From positions 1-49,711 of the forward strand of contig CAZVNZ010000023.1 in assembly GCA_964628515.1 (NCBI GenBank): 49,711 nucleotides of DNA, written 5' to 3'. The notes under the pieces were generated by a model. That model was not told where the DNA came from. It was given only the letters and a program-made list of their open reading frames with translations, and did no database searches. This DNA is from CAZVNZ01 sp964628515. Its GTDB lineage: Bacteria > Bacillota > Clostridia > Christensenellales > Christensenellaceae. A program made the translations under genes and the position numbers. Positions 15,969-25,679 of the stretch are shown piece after piece. Every line of letters begins with the position of its first letter. The first letter of the stretch is position 1.

Positions 15969-16913
15969 GTGATAAATTTATCTATTGTTGTACCCGTGTT
16001 TAACGAAGAAGACAATTTATTTGAGTTACACAAAGAAATCAAAACTGTATGCGAAAAAAACAGCTATAATTACGAGATTATTTTTGTTGATGACGGTTCT
16101 TCCGATAACTCGGCAAACATCGCAAAAACGCTTTTCCCTTTAAAGTACATTAGATTTCGCCGTAACTTCGGACAAACCGCCGCTATGGACGCAGGCATTA
16201 AAGCCGCAAAGTACGAATATATAGTAACCATGGACGGAGACCGACAAAACGACCCCGAGGATATTCCAAGACTTATTGATTTTATGTTAGAAAGTGACCT
16301 TGACGTTGTTTCCGGTTGGCGTAAAAACAGAAAGGACACTAAGGCAAAGAAATTTACTTCGAGAGGTGCTAATTTTTTGCGTGGTGTTATTGTTAAAGAT
16401 AATATCCACGATAGCGGTTGCTCCCTAAAGGCATACCGTAAAGAGTGTTTCGAGTATGTTAATTTATACGGGGAAATGCATAGGTTTATCCCTGCTTTAC
16501 TTAAAATTAAAGGGTTTAGGGTGGGAGAAATTGTAGTAAACCATCGCCCAAGGGTTGCTGGTGTTACAAAATACAACTGGAAACGCACGGTAAAAGGCTT
16601 TGTAGATATGATTTCCGTATGGTTTTGGAATAAATACGCCATAAGACCTTTGCATTTAATGGGTGGTATGGGGTTAGTTTCCCTATTTATTGGTTTTATA
16701 TTTGGCATTTGGAGCATAGTGCTTTTTGCTGTGGGCAAAAATCTCACAAGCTATATGCAGCCTATACTAACAATATTTTTTGTTGTAATTGGCGTACTGC
16801 TTTTTGTTTTTGGCTTGCTTGCAGATATGCTTACTAAGATTTATTATGGTTCTAATATTGATAAATCTTATAGTGTGGGTGAGGTTTTTGAGAATGAGGG
16901 GGAAGAGGTTTAG
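15969..16913 (+). CDS. GT2 glycosyltransferase, undecaprenyl-phosphate sugar synthase type (GtrB/DPM1-like)
   Basis: The 314-residue protein has a GT-A family 2 domain. It shows VVPVFNEEDNL at the start, VDDGSSD, the metal-binding DGDRQNDP, the acceptor-side DSGCSLKAYR and the RPRVAGVTKYNW segment seen in GtrB and DPM1-type enzymes. Two C-terminal membrane helices (about 228-250 and 258-285) fit a protein that moves a sugar from a nucleotide to undecaprenyl phosphate on the inner membrane face. The start is GTG 15969 after GGGGG at 15958-15962. It lies convergent with, and 13 bp from, a flippase-like gene; together they may feed a lipid-linked sugar to the GT-C-like enzymes nearby. Confidence 0.9.
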   Translation: MINLSIVVPVFNEEDNLFELHKEIKTVCEKNSYNYEIIFVDDGSSDNSANIAKTLFPLKYIRFRRNFGQTAAMDAGIKAAKYEYIVTMDGDRQNDPEDIPRLIDFMLESDLDVVSGWRKNRKDTKAKKFTSRGANFLRGVIVKDNIHDSGCSLKAYRKECFEYVNLYGEMHRFIPALLKIKGFRVGEIVVNHRPRVAGVTKYNWKRTVKGFVDMISVWFWNKYAIRPLHLMGGMGLVSLFIGFIFGIWSIVLFAVGKNLTSYMQPILTIFFVVIGVLLFVFGLLADMLTKIYYGSNIDKSYSVGEVFENEGEEV

Positions 16914-16926
16914 GTGAGGGTGCTTA

Positions 16927-17898
16927 TTACTCTAATTTAAGATTATTATCTTTTTTTACTGTTAGCATAAATTTAAAAGATACAATTCCACCTATAAATC
17001 CGGATAAAACGGTTAAAAATAGTATTATAAGTGAAAATGCCAATGCAAGTTGGCTACTTACCCCATAAATACCCAACAGTCCTACTAATGTAACCTCTCT
17101 TAGTCCTATTCCCGCAACAGATATTGGTATAAATACAGCTACGGATAAAGAGGCATATATCCACATTAGCGACCAAATGGAAATTGTAATGCTTAGAGAA
17201 GTACATACTACAAAATACATAAGTACACCAATAAACTGGCATACTACAGCCAAAAGTACGCTTTTTATCAACAAATCCGTTCTTTTTGAATAATACCGCA
17301 AACTGCTGATAAAGTTTTTCACTTTGCTGAAAAATTTTATTTTTTTTGAAATTAAATCTATTACCTTGCATAAAAAATTATATGGTTTTTCAAATCTCAA
17401 AAAAATTAGAAACATTATAATTAGTATTGATGCTACCAAAAAAACTATTCCTATTGCAATATTTCCTTTTAAATCTGCAATTAATCCTATTGCGCCGATT
17501 ACAAAAATGCCTAAAAACGAAGATGCCTTATCTACAATTACTGATGCGGCTACATTTTCCAAATCGTTACAATAGCGCTTCATATATATAATTTTAGCCG
17601 CTTCTCCCATAACTTGACCCGGTAGTATTGCTGCATAAAATTGAGAAACATATGTCATTGCAAAAAGAGTTTTATACGGATATGGCAGTAGTATTTTCCA
17701 TTTATAAGAATTAGTCGCTATAAACAATATTTGCATGCCGATTGCAACAAAAAATAATGGCAGATAGATTTGCTTTAGCGCCTGCCAAACCGCACCAATA
17801 TCTATATAGTAAAATAATAAAGCTATTAGAGAAACACTTACTACTATTTTAGCTAAAAAAATAATTCTTTTTTTTGCCTTTTCGGATAATTTTTTCAT
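16927..17898 (-). CDS. Lysylphosphatidylglycerol synthetase/UPF0104-type integral membrane protein
   Basis: The protein (323 residues from ATG 17898) has about eight membrane helices and the conserved features of the LPG-synthase TM region/UPF0104 group: a helix pair near the start, the QFYAAILPGQVMGEAAKI segment near residue 88, and the VFIPISVAGIGLREVTLVG segment near 255. The family includes the flippase part of MprF, and members inside glycan clusters are often proposed to move lipid-linked precursors. A TTG two codons upstream would overlap the methyltransferase stop; the ATG is preferred. It is last in a three-gene operon with a methyltransferase and a GT4. Confidence 0.85.
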   Translation of the reverse strand: MKKLSEKAKKRIIFLAKIVVSVSLIALLFYYIDIGAVWQALKQIYLPLFFVAIGMQILFIATNSYKWKILLPYPYKTLFAMTYVSQFYAAILPGQVMGEAAKIIYMKRYCNDLENVAASVIVDKASSFLGIFVIGAIGLIADLKGNIAIGIVFLVASILIIMFLIFLRFEKPYNFLCKVIDLISKKIKFFSKVKNFISSLRYYSKRTDLLIKSVLLAVVCQFIGVLMYFVVCTSLSITISIWSLMWIYASLSVAVFIPISVAGIGLREVTLVGLLGIYGVSSQLALAFSLIILFLTVLSGFIGGIVSFKFMLTVKKDNNLKLE

Positions 17899-17900
17899 TT

Positions 17901-18788
17901 TCAACTGCCTTTATTAGCCAATATTATCATTCTTGAAGGCTTTGCAAAACTAATAAGCATTATAATAAAGAAAGCAGGTATAGCTATTGCCATTAAAATC
18001 TTTTTAATGCTTGATTTTTGATTGTTTATTGTGCGTACATAGCTTCTTATAAAATCGTAGGGATTAGCTTCATTAAGTATTTTAATATTGCAGAATCCAT
18101 TTTTATCGAGCAACGTGTGTATGCCCATTTTTGAAAAATGTACTCGGTGTCTTGGAATATCCAATCCCAAACTATATTTTTTAAATATTTTAGTTTCTAA
18201 GCTGTCAAACCTTGGTAGTTTTAAAAATATAGTACCTTTGTTTGCAAGCCCATTAGTCGTTATATTTTCCATAAGCACATCGAAATCATCCAAATGTTCA
18301 AGTACATGGCGCATAACAATAACATCGTTTTTTTCTTTAAAAGTGTGACACATTGCGTCTCCAACGGCTATTTCTATATCAAAATTTTCTTTGGCGCTTT
18401 TAGACGCATACTCGCTAAAATCAATTCCGGTAACTATAAATCCACTTTTTTTAGCAATACTTAAAAACTCTCCGTTACCGGCTCCAAATTCAAAGAGAGT
18501 GTGGCTTTTATCCTCTAATAAATGCTTTTTTATCTTTTTTATGTCTTTTTTCTTTACATTTTCAAGCAGTTTAGCACGAATTCCTTTTTTTGCCGTATAC
18601 GGTTGATAGCTTTGGGGATAGTATTCTGCAATTTCCTCTTCGCTCAGCTTTGGAAATGTATATCCGGTTTTACAATTTTCGCAAATATATACCATAGAAG
18701 GTGCTTTATCTAAGTTTATACTTTGATAATAATCATAACAATCCTTTATTTCTTCTGTCAGTTTACCGTCGCATATTTTACAGTTCAT
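17901..18788 (-). CDS. Class I SAM methyltransferase with N-terminal zinc ribbon
   Basis: The 295-residue protein opens with CKIC and CENC pairs (residues 3-6 and about 34-37), a zinc-ribbon like that of many sugar or lipid methyltransferases. A Rossmann methyltransferase domain follows, with the SAM loop LFEFGAGNGEFL near residue 97, an acidic GIDFSEYA and a VMRHVLEHLDD segment. A hydrophobic helix lies near the C-terminus (about 265-285), suggesting membrane attachment. The gene overlaps the upstream GT4 by 11 nt and ends 2 nt before the flippase-like start, so the three are translationally linked. It probably methylates a glycan or lipid-linked intermediate. Confidence 0.88.
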   Translation of the reverse strand: MNCKICDGKLTEEIKDCYDYYQSINLDKAPSMVYICENCKTGYTFPKLSEEEIAEYYPQSYQPYTAKKGIRAKLLENVKKKDIKKIKKHLLEDKSHTLFEFGAGNGEFLSIAKKSGFIVTGIDFSEYASKSAKENFDIEIAVGDAMCHTFKEKNDVIVMRHVLEHLDDFDVLMENITTNGLANKGTIFLKLPRFDSLETKIFKKYSLGLDIPRHRVHFSKMGIHTLLDKNGFCNIKILNEANPYDFIRSYVRTINNQKSSIKKILMAIAIPAFFIIMLISFAKPSRMIILANKGS

Positions 18789-19962
18789 ACTTTTCCGCCT
18801 TTTTATAAAAATTTTCTATCTTTCCTGCCATTTTTTCAATTCCGAATTCTTTTACTCGCTCTCTTGCACATTCTCCTAATTTTTTTGCATTTTCCGGGTT
18901 TTTGATAAGATAAATAATTTTTCTTGCCATATCTTCATAATCACCCATTTTTGCATATGTGCCATAGTCTCCCAAAATTTCTATAGAAATACTTCTTTCA
19001 AATGCCACCACCGGCAAACCCATAGACATATAATCATAAATTTTTCCATCGCCTTCTGCAAGAGATATTTTAGGTGCAACCGCAATTTCTCCTAAAGAAA
19101 GATATTTAGGGCAGTCTTCGTATTTTTGCTTGCCTACAAAATGCACATTTTGCAAAATTTCGTAATTTTTGCAAATTTCAGAATATTTCTCAATATTCGG
19201 AAAACCGATTACAATTAGTTGAGCATTATTTATTTTATTGCAAACAGAGCGAAAAGCTTTGAACAACAAATCGGCACCTTGGTATTCCTCAAGTAAACCC
19301 ATAAAAATAATTCTTGGGGCTGATGTTGAAATATTATATTTTTCCAATAATTGCACATCGGGTTTGCGAGGAAAAAAAAGCTCCGTATTTGCACCATCCA
19401 TAGCATTTACAATTTTTTCTTTAGAAATACCGCTTTCTAAGAGTTTATTATATAAATTATCCGATTGGGTTATTACGGGAAAATAAGAGTTAATTCGCTT
19501 TTCTGTTTTTGCAATTAAGCGAAACAATTTACTTTCTTTTTTAACAAAATTGTGTTGTGCAATTTCTCCGCTTAGTGAGCCCTGCATATCGAAAAAATAA
19601 TTAGGTTTTTTCTTTAACCTACTGCACATTTTAGCAATTACAGCTCCCTCGTGTAAATGTGCGTGTACGACATCCGGATTAAAATTCTTTATTTGCTTAA
19701 GTACCGTTAAAGTTAAAAATGGCAGTAACATTATTTTAGTAATAGATGGTCCTGCTGTAAGCTTTTTATACCATGGAAAACAATATGCGCGCTTAATGCT
19801 TATGTTAGGCATATCTCTTCCTATACCGTATGTACAAAGCACAACTTCGTGACCTAATTTTTGCAAGCCTATTATTTCGCCATAAATTCTAACATGACAA
19901 CCTCTGTCTGCAAAAAAAGGAGTTGGTGCTATTACTAAAATTTTCAATTCTTCAACCTTCAT
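18778..19962 (-). CDS. GT4-family glycosyltransferase
   Basis: The 394-residue protein has the two-domain GT-B fold of family 4. The N-terminal part has a Gly-containing loop (FFADRGCHVRIYGE) and HAHLHEG. The C-terminal part has IIFMGLLEEYQGADLL, VGKQKYEDCPKYLS and the donor-binding stretch EGDGKIYDYMSMGLPVVA, with the EX7E-type acidic residues. Such enzymes use a nucleotide sugar with retention of configuration. The ribosome site before ATG 19962 is weak. The gene heads the GT4-methyltransferase-flippase set; the GT-C-like gene upstream could belong to the same transcript. Confidence 0.9.
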   Translation of the reverse strand: MKVEELKILVIAPTPFFADRGCHVRIYGEIIGLQKLGHEVVLCTYGIGRDMPNISIKRAYCFPWYKKLTAGPSITKIMLLPFLTLTVLKQIKNFNPDVVHAHLHEGAVIAKMCSRLKKKPNYFFDMQGSLSGEIAQHNFVKKESKLFRLIAKTEKRINSYFPVITQSDNLYNKLLESGISKEKIVNAMDGANTELFFPRKPDVQLLEKYNISTSAPRIIFMGLLEEYQGADLLFKAFRSVCNKINNAQLIVIGFPNIEKYSEICKNYEILQNVHFVGKQKYEDCPKYLSLGEIAVAPKISLAEGDGKIYDYMSMGLPVVAFERSISIEILGDYGTYAKMGDYEDMARKIIYLIKNPENAKKLGECARERVKEFGIEKMAGKIENFYKKAEKYEL

Positions 19963-20132
19963 TGTAATTGTTAGGTAAGTGTTACAAATATAAGATACTC
20001 CAATGCTTTTAATTTATTTTTGCATTAAGTTTTACTTCTAACTTACTTTTAGACAACACAATTCTTTCTCTCCAAATTTGTTTCTTTATTATTTTATAAC
20101 ATTTACTGTAGTTTATCAACTGGTTTTATTAA

Positions 20133-22199
20133 TTATGAGAAATAATCTCTATATTCCTGCTTATTTAGTTGGTCTCCCCTGTATATCCAAAGTGCATCTG
20201 TTCCCCTAAAGCTAAGTTTTGCAATTGGCTCTACCTCTGTTAAAAAAGTTGGTATTTCTTTTCTGAACATTATTGTTCTTGTAAGCACAAAATAAGTATT
20301 AGCATTATACATATTTTGAATTACTTCTTTGTCTCTTGGGTAAGAAAAAACACTAAATCCGGGGTTAGCAAGCCAATGAATATCTGCACCATAATCATAT
20401 ACTATTTTGTACTCTTTGGGGTTTGCATTTTTACCAATTATGCTTTTAATCATATTTCCGGCAACAGCGACATTTTCTCCCCAAAATATAGGCTCAGCTA
20501 CTCTTAAGTATCCATATTGTGGTTTTAATGCATTTTCCTTTGGAAATACATTCCATAATGGAGTAAATGGCATTACGTTAGGCGTATATATTATTAATTC
20601 TAATAATAAAATGCAATATAAAACTGCACTTATAAATATTTTAATGGGCTTTTTAATTAGTGTGCCGATTTTACTATGTGTTTCGCTTAACATATTAAGC
20701 GCAATTACAGTGCAAATTAGTAAAATGCCACATATGGAAATGGAGTATACTCTGTTTACGTGTCCGGGAAATCTAAATATTGCAAAAATTGTAGGTAATA
20801 TTAGTAAACCTAATAGTAATAAATGTTGAGTGATATCCTCATTCTTATATTTTTTCTTGAAAGCTCCTATTATATAAATCACAAAAAACACTAAAAAAGC
20901 AGTTGGTATAGCATTAAGAATGGTTGCATAATGAGAAGAAATTAAACTTAAAAAATGTTCTGCTTTTGTTTCTGCTCCATAATGTACCAGTGTGCCATTT
21001 ACTCCTATTGATGGGATATACAGATTGTCTTCCATTGGCTTATAGTTACCAAAACCAAATTCAATATTGTACGCTGAATAAATTCCTACGCACAAAAAAA
21101 TTAATATAATAATACCCACAGTATATGGCAACCAACTCGCACAATTATTAGCATTAATAATATTCTTCTTGTTTTTGTTTCCATATCTGCTCAGTAAGTA
21201 AAAAGCAATAGCAGCAATTAGTGATATAATAACTATTATACCGTAATAAATCCATGGATTAGTCATCTCAAAAGAGTCTAAATTAATACTAACTCCGGTA
21301 GCTGAGTACATATAATAACACAACGCAAAAAACACTTTAGAAATCGTTAAATGTGATAATGATGTAGTTAATCCATCTATAATAGCCATTTGCAAAATGA
21401 AAATTAGTATATTTACACCAATACTAATTACTATTACTTTTATTATCTTTAGTGCAATATTAATTAATAATTTGCTTTTATAAAGCCCCTGTGATTCTTT
21501 GAGTACAGTATAAAAGTAAAGCATTAAAGTAATTGCATAATAAGGTGCAGAAGAATTTTTTTCCGCACTTGCAAGCACCGTAAAAATTACACCTATTAAA
21601 GCTATTACAGATTTACCATTCTTTACCCCGGCAAAACCAAGCAAGAGACCAATTAATGTTAAATAAGTAGTAAACCCATCGTAGTTCGAAGTTTTTAGCA
21701 TTAGATGATTTACAGGTAGTGCAAACATTACTATACTTAAAATTAGTATGGATAGTTGTAGTTTTAACGTAGATTGCCTTATTTTTTCTGATAAATAATA
21801 TTTATATACTATGCCTATTATTGAAAAAATCATTATATAGCAATATATCCAATGTACAACTTTATATATTATAAATGATAATTGTGGCGTTAAATATTGT
21901 GCAAACGATGTTACTAAACCTCCAATTATTATTTGACTTAATCTGTATGCATAAAATGCTTTTGATACTTCACCGGCGACAGTTCCTTCTATCGCATTAG
22001 GCATATACGAAAATGCCTTAAGATACTGTGGATCATCTGTCATTGCTACTTGGGTCATCATATTTAATGCCATATACAAAAAAGGAGCGAGTATTAACGC
22101 ATTAATTAAAGAGCGTTTAATACTCTTTGTAAATAAATAAAATAATAAAAAAGATATAACAATAAATGTTATTAGTAAAGCCATTTCTATACTGTTCAA
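20133..22199 (-). CDS. Polytopic membrane protein, probable GT-C-type glycosyltransferase
   Basis: This 688-residue protein has about 12 membrane helices and a C-terminal soluble domain of about 130 residues. Between the second and third helices it has an acidic pair followed by proline and tyrosine (MTDDPQYLK, about residues 53-61), the place and form of the Asp-Asp/Glu catalytic motif in GT-C enzymes that use lipid-linked sugars. I do not recognise a specific family. The start is uncertain: TTG 22199 has GGTGA 7 nt upstream, while the ATG at 22184 has no ribosome site. It lies 170 bp upstream of the GT4 gene and is divergent from an XRE-type gene. Confidence 0.7.
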   Translation of the reverse strand: MNSIEMALLITFIVISFLLFYLFTKSIKRSLINALILAPFLYMALNMMTQVAMTDDPQYLKAFSYMPNAIEGTVAGEVSKAFYAYRLSQIIIGGLVTSFAQYLTPQLSFIIYKVVHWIYCYIMIFSIIGIVYKYYLSEKIRQSTLKLQLSILILSIVMFALPVNHLMLKTSNYDGFTTYLTLIGLLLGFAGVKNGKSVIALIGVIFTVLASAEKNSSAPYYAITLMLYFYTVLKESQGLYKSKLLINIALKIIKVIVISIGVNILIFILQMAIIDGLTTSLSHLTISKVFFALCYYMYSATGVSINLDSFEMTNPWIYYGIIVIISLIAAIAFYLLSRYGNKNKKNIINANNCASWLPYTVGIIILIFLCVGIYSAYNIEFGFGNYKPMEDNLYIPSIGVNGTLVHYGAETKAEHFLSLISSHYATILNAIPTAFLVFFVIYIIGAFKKKYKNEDITQHLLLLGLLILPTIFAIFRFPGHVNRVYSISICGILLICTVIALNMLSETHSKIGTLIKKPIKIFISAVLYCILLLELIIYTPNVMPFTPLWNVFPKENALKPQYGYLRVAEPIFWGENVAVAGNMIKSIIGKNANPKEYKIVYDYGADIHWLANPGFSVFSYPRDKEVIQNMYNANTYFVLTRTIMFRKEIPTFLTEVEPIAKLSFRGTDALWIYRGDQLNKQEYRDYFS

Positions 22200-22351
22200 A
22201 TACTTTCACCATACCTCAAAAAAGTTTGTTTCTTAAACAGAATACAACTTATAATTGTATATTGTAAAGTTTATACTACTTTTTGCTGTAAGTCAAAGTT
22301 TTTTTTTGCTTTCTCTTTTAAACAGCTGTATATTTAAAACAGAGGTTCAAT

Positions 22352-22684
22352 ATGTTTTCAAATAAATTACGAGAAATGAGAAAATTAGTAGGATTATCTC
22401 AACAAGAGATTGCCGATAAACTTTTTTTATCGCAGCAGGCCTATGCAAAATACGAAAATAATACTGCTACGCCTAATCCCGAAACCTTAAAATTGATTGC
22501 AGAATTATTGGGAGTATCCGTTGATTATTTACTTGAAGTTAAATCAAGCAAATCCGATTGCACCTACAAAATCGAAAATAATATAATATTTAGAAAAATT
22601 TCTATGTTAAGTAATGAAAGTAAAATAGAATTATATAAATATATTGAGCTGTTAAGTATTAAGGAAATGTACATCAAAAAATAA
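22352..22684 (+). CDS. XRE-family transcriptional regulator
   Basis: The 110-residue protein has a Cro/C1-type helix-turn-helix in its first 65 residues (LREMRKLVGLSQQEIADKLF, then SQQAYAKYENNTATPNPETL, LAELLGVSVDYLL in outline). A short helical tail follows. ATG 22352 has AGAGG 8 nt upstream. It is the only plus-strand gene between two minus-strand glycan gene sets. It is therefore a candidate regulator of one or both, though no operator was matched to it. Confidence 0.88.
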   Translation: MFSNKLREMRKLVGLSQQEIADKLFLSQQAYAKYENNTATPNPETLKLIAELLGVSVDYLLEVKSSKSDCTYKIENNIIFRKISMLSNESKIELYKYIELLSIKEMYIKK

Positions 22685-22713
22685 TGTTTAATTATTTACA
22701 AAATAAACTAATC

Positions 22714-22813
22714 ACTCTGCTTTTATTGCAGTTTCTCAAATGGTTGCCGGTAGCCATTTGTAAGAAAGTGCTATGCTGCACTCCTTTAGCAGTGCGCAGT
22801 ATGCGCTATCTTA
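22714..22813. repeat. Cluster of three hairpins between convergent genes
   Basis: Hairpin 1 pairs CTGC (22717-22720) with GCAG (22728-22731). Hairpin 2 (22737-22760) pairs CAAATGGTTG with TAGCCATTTG around CCGG, with two G-U wobbles in plus-strand RNA. Hairpin 3 (22761-22813) is a longer imperfect stem closed by TAAGA and TCTTA, with AGTGC/GCGCT above it. The stretch is richer in G and C than its flanks. There is no T-run, so it is not a plain intrinsic terminator. It could be a decayed palindromic element or a structured RNA. Confidence 0.55.
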
Positions 22814-22854
22814 TTTAGGGATGCTGTAAATAAACCATTTTAACACATCATCTA

Positions 22855-24726
22855 TCAGCTTCCACTTAAAAATACATTCATGGCATTGTCCTGCTTTATT
22901 GCTTCAAGATGCTCTGCTACCGTTCTTTTTCCTACTAAATCGAGATTATTAGCAAAAAACTGTGTTAATGTTTCATCTGGATAATTATGCACTATTAAAA
23001 AATATAAATATGTACTTTGGGGATTTTCTATGCTTTCCAAAACTTCCACATAATTTTTTGCACTGCTAAAAAAGGTTTCTCCATAAATGTTTTTAACTTC
23101 GCCCTCTTTTGTTTCAAAATAAACAACATTTACCGCATTTTCTTCTTTTATAATAGGTGAAGGAATAATTCGCATAGAATATATACGTGTGTCAGGAAAA
23201 TGATATAACTCATTAAATCCACGTGTGGAAATCAAAATTACTTCCTCGCCTTTTGCATTGTGTTCCGCTATTTCCTTTTTAATCCGGTCAATTTGTATTT
23301 TTTCCATCCTTTCCAAAGACATCCTCTCGTTATAATTACGAAGTGGATAATATACTAAAGCATAAGCACTACAAATTCCACAAATAATTAAAGTATATAT
23401 ACATATTTTTAGAGATTGCTTTCCGATTTTTGCATTAATACAAGAAAAGAGTATTTTTCCAAGCTCTAATATCCCCAATGTTACTATATAAATCCAAACA
23501 GTGTATGGTAAAATTTGATAGCGTTGGTTTATCATTTTATCTTCTGCAAATAATGCTAAAAATATAAAGCCTAACATAAAGAATACCGATAGTTTTAAAG
23601 ATGTTTTTGTAAATGTGCTTAAAGAGCGATATCTCATTATCAAAATAGTAAATAAACTTATCGTAAGTATTAGTTGCCATAAACTGTTTGCAAATAACAT
23701 TTGTCCCATAATTATTAAATCGCTAATCTTAAAATTAGTAAAATAATAAGCAATATTGTTTCTAAAAGCCGGAATTGCAAGAATTCCTACGGCGGCAACT
23801 ATTACAAGTATGATTGATATTAATTTTAAGCGTTTATCTATCACTTTGTTTTCATTTTTGCCAAAAAATATATCAAATATAATGTATGCAAAAATACTTG
23901 CGCAAGAAACAATATAACTTTGATGAAAAATTAATGGCATTATACCTATTACTAATGCAATAATGTAGTGCTTTAGCAGTTTTTCCTTTAAAGAAAACAG
24001 CCACGAACATACAAACAAAGATAATATAAAACTAATAAGCAAAAAAGCATAGTACCTTACATAATGAAATGTTTCCGCTATCCAAGGTGTAGAAAAAAGT
24101 AATATTAAAAATATGGATAGTATTATGCAAATTTCCTTTTTATTACTTTTTCGCAAAAAGAGCATTGCAATTATGGCAATTATTATTGCATAACAATAAG
24201 GTGCAAGCACTGCCAGCATCATATTTCCTGTGTTTTCAAATAAAATATAGAATGGTAGCCGTAAAATTATTTCCGGAAAATATGCCCAATATATTTGACG
24301 GTAATCTAATGGCTCGTAATTAATACTGTCCAAAGTAGGCCCGACTCGAGGAATTCCTTCGTATATAAAATTTTGCATACTTGACAGCGTACCTACTTCA
24401 TCTGTAAACGGTGCGTAAATATCAAGCTCTATGATTTTTATTATAATTAGAATTAAGGAAACTATAACCGCTACAACAAGCACTATAAATTGCCAGTTTT
24501 TAGACGTTTCAAAACTATAATTAGCTTCTATGGCATTATTGAATTTTGCAAGCAAATAAATAATTATTATGTTTGTTATTAAAACTGCAACGAAGCTAAC
24601 AACTGCATATTCTATGGATTTCCAAGGTGCAAAAACAAAAGTGCAGTATACAACAGTAATAATAAATGTAAGAATTATTTGGTATTTATAGTTGCTTATG
24701 TTTGTTTTTTTGCTTTTATCTATCAT
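22855..24726 (-). CDS. GT-C-type membrane glycosyltransferase (PMT/ArnT-like superfamily)
   Basis: The 623-residue protein has about 12 membrane helices and a C-terminal soluble domain from about residue 480. After the third helix comes PFTDEVGTL (about 110-118), the acidic catalytic motif position of GT-C enzymes, then an Arg- and Tyr-bearing loop (NYEPLDYRQIYWAYFPE) typical of lipid-sugar-using transferases. It should act on the outer face of the membrane with a polyprenyl-linked sugar. ATG 24726 overlaps the epimerase stop by 4 nt (ATGA). It is the last gene of the operon that begins at 34118. Confidence 0.8.
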   Translation of the reverse strand: MIDKSKKTNISNYKYQIILTFIITVVYCTFVFAPWKSIEYAVVSFVAVLITNIIIIYLLAKFNNAIEANYSFETSKNWQFIVLVVAVIVSLILIIIKIIELDIYAPFTDEVGTLSSMQNFIYEGIPRVGPTLDSINYEPLDYRQIYWAYFPEIILRLPFYILFENTGNMMLAVLAPYCYAIIIAIIAMLFLRKSNKKEICIILSIFLILLFSTPWIAETFHYVRYYAFLLISFILSLFVCSWLFSLKEKLLKHYIIALVIGIMPLIFHQSYIVSCASIFAYIIFDIFFGKNENKVIDKRLKLISIILVIVAAVGILAIPAFRNNIAYYFTNFKISDLIIMGQMLFANSLWQLILTISLFTILIMRYRSLSTFTKTSLKLSVFFMLGFIFLALFAEDKMINQRYQILPYTVWIYIVTLGILELGKILFSCINAKIGKQSLKICIYTLIICGICSAYALVYYPLRNYNERMSLERMEKIQIDRIKKEIAEHNAKGEEVILISTRGFNELYHFPDTRIYSMRIIPSPIIKEENAVNVVYFETKEGEVKNIYGETFFSSAKNYVEVLESIENPQSTYLYFLIVHNYPDETLTQFFANNLDLVGKRTVAEHLEAIKQDNAMNVFLSGS

Positions 24727-25679
24727 AAAGCCCTATACCACTCCACAAATTTAAAAATCCCCTGCTCAAAATCCGTTTTAGGATTATACCCCAAAACAGC
24801 CTTTGATTTTGTTATATCCGCATAGGTTTTTTCCACATCCCCTGCCTGCATTGGCAGTTTGTTTAATATGGCTTTTTTACCTAAAGTATTCTCAATAGTT
24901 GCTATCATTTTATTTAGCGAAATTGTATTTGATTCCCCCAAATTAAAAATATCGTAGCCATTATCCCCTAATAACCAGCTTATAGTTTTGTTTATGCCGT
25001 CTAAAATATCGTCTATGTAGGTGTAGTCTCGCATGGTTTCCCCGTTTCCATAAAACGGTACTTGCTTTTCTTCCGAAATTAACTTTGTAAATTTATGGAT
25101 TGCCAAGTCCGGACGTTGCCTTTTTCCGTACACCGTAAAAAATCTTAAACACGCAATGTTAATATTGTACAGTTTACTGTATGTGTGACAGAGTAGCTCC
25201 CCTGCTTTTTTGGTTGCCGCATAGGGCGAAATTGGGTTGTCCACCCTGTCTTCTTCGCTAAAAGGCACTTTTTCGTTATTTCCGTATACTGATGATGATG
25301 ATGCAAAGGCTATGTGCTTAACACTATGGTTTTTTGCGCACTCTAAGATGTTTATTGTGCCGTTTACATTAACCTCGGTGTATAGCATTGGGTTTTCTAT
25401 GGAGGGGCGCACACCTGCGCAAGCCGCTAAATGCACTACAACTTGGGGCTTGTACTTAGAAAATACCTGTTCTACATCACCATAATTTCTAATATCCCCT
25501 TTAAGCGACACAAACTCCCTAAATTGCCTATTAATTTCGGCAATATTTGCCTGCTTAATTTGAGGATTATAGTAATCGTTAAAGTTATCCATGCTTACTA
25601 CATTATGATTTTGTGCCAGCAAGCTTTCGCATAAATTAGAGCCTATAAAGCCTGCACCACCCGTTACAAGAATATTCAT
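24723..25679 (-). CDS. NAD-dependent epimerase, probable UDP-glucuronate 4-epimerase
   Basis: The 318-residue SDR-extended protein has the NAD loop GGAGFIG near residue 7, the Ser of SSSSVYG, and the YAATK catalytic Tyr-Lys pair. It also has segments characteristic of UDP-GlcA 4-epimerases: LAACAGVRPSIENP, RFFTVYGKRQRPD and MQAGDVEKTYADI. It would turn UDP-glucuronate into UDP-galacturonate. The gene directly upstream is the UDP-glucose dehydrogenase that makes UDP-glucuronate; the stop and start share one base (TAATG). UDP-glucose 4-epimerase activity is the main alternative. Confidence 0.88.
   Translation of the reverse strand: MNILVTGGAGFIGSNLCESLLAQNHNVVSMDNFNDYYNPQIKQANIAEINRQFREFVSLKGDIRNYGDVEQVFSKYKPQVVVHLAACAGVRPSIENPMLYTEVNVNGTINILECAKNHSVKHIAFASSSSVYGNNEKVPFSEEDRVDNPISPYAATKKAGELLCHTYSKLYNINIACLRFFTVYGKRQRPDLAIHKFTKLISEEKQVPFYGNGETMRDYTYIDDILDGINKTISWLLGDNGYDIFNLGESNTISLNKMIATIENTLGKKAILNKLPMQAGDVEKTYADITKSKAVLGYNPKTDFEQGIFKFVEWYRAL

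Noticed and set aside
16070..16747. Minus-strand reading frame of 225 residues
   Set aside because: It is the complement of the DPM1-like GT2, which has clear family motifs on the other strand.
22737..22813. Bidirectional intrinsic terminator between the XRE and GT-C genes
   Set aside because: Strong stems exist, but neither side has the needed T-run, so it is listed as a structured repeat.
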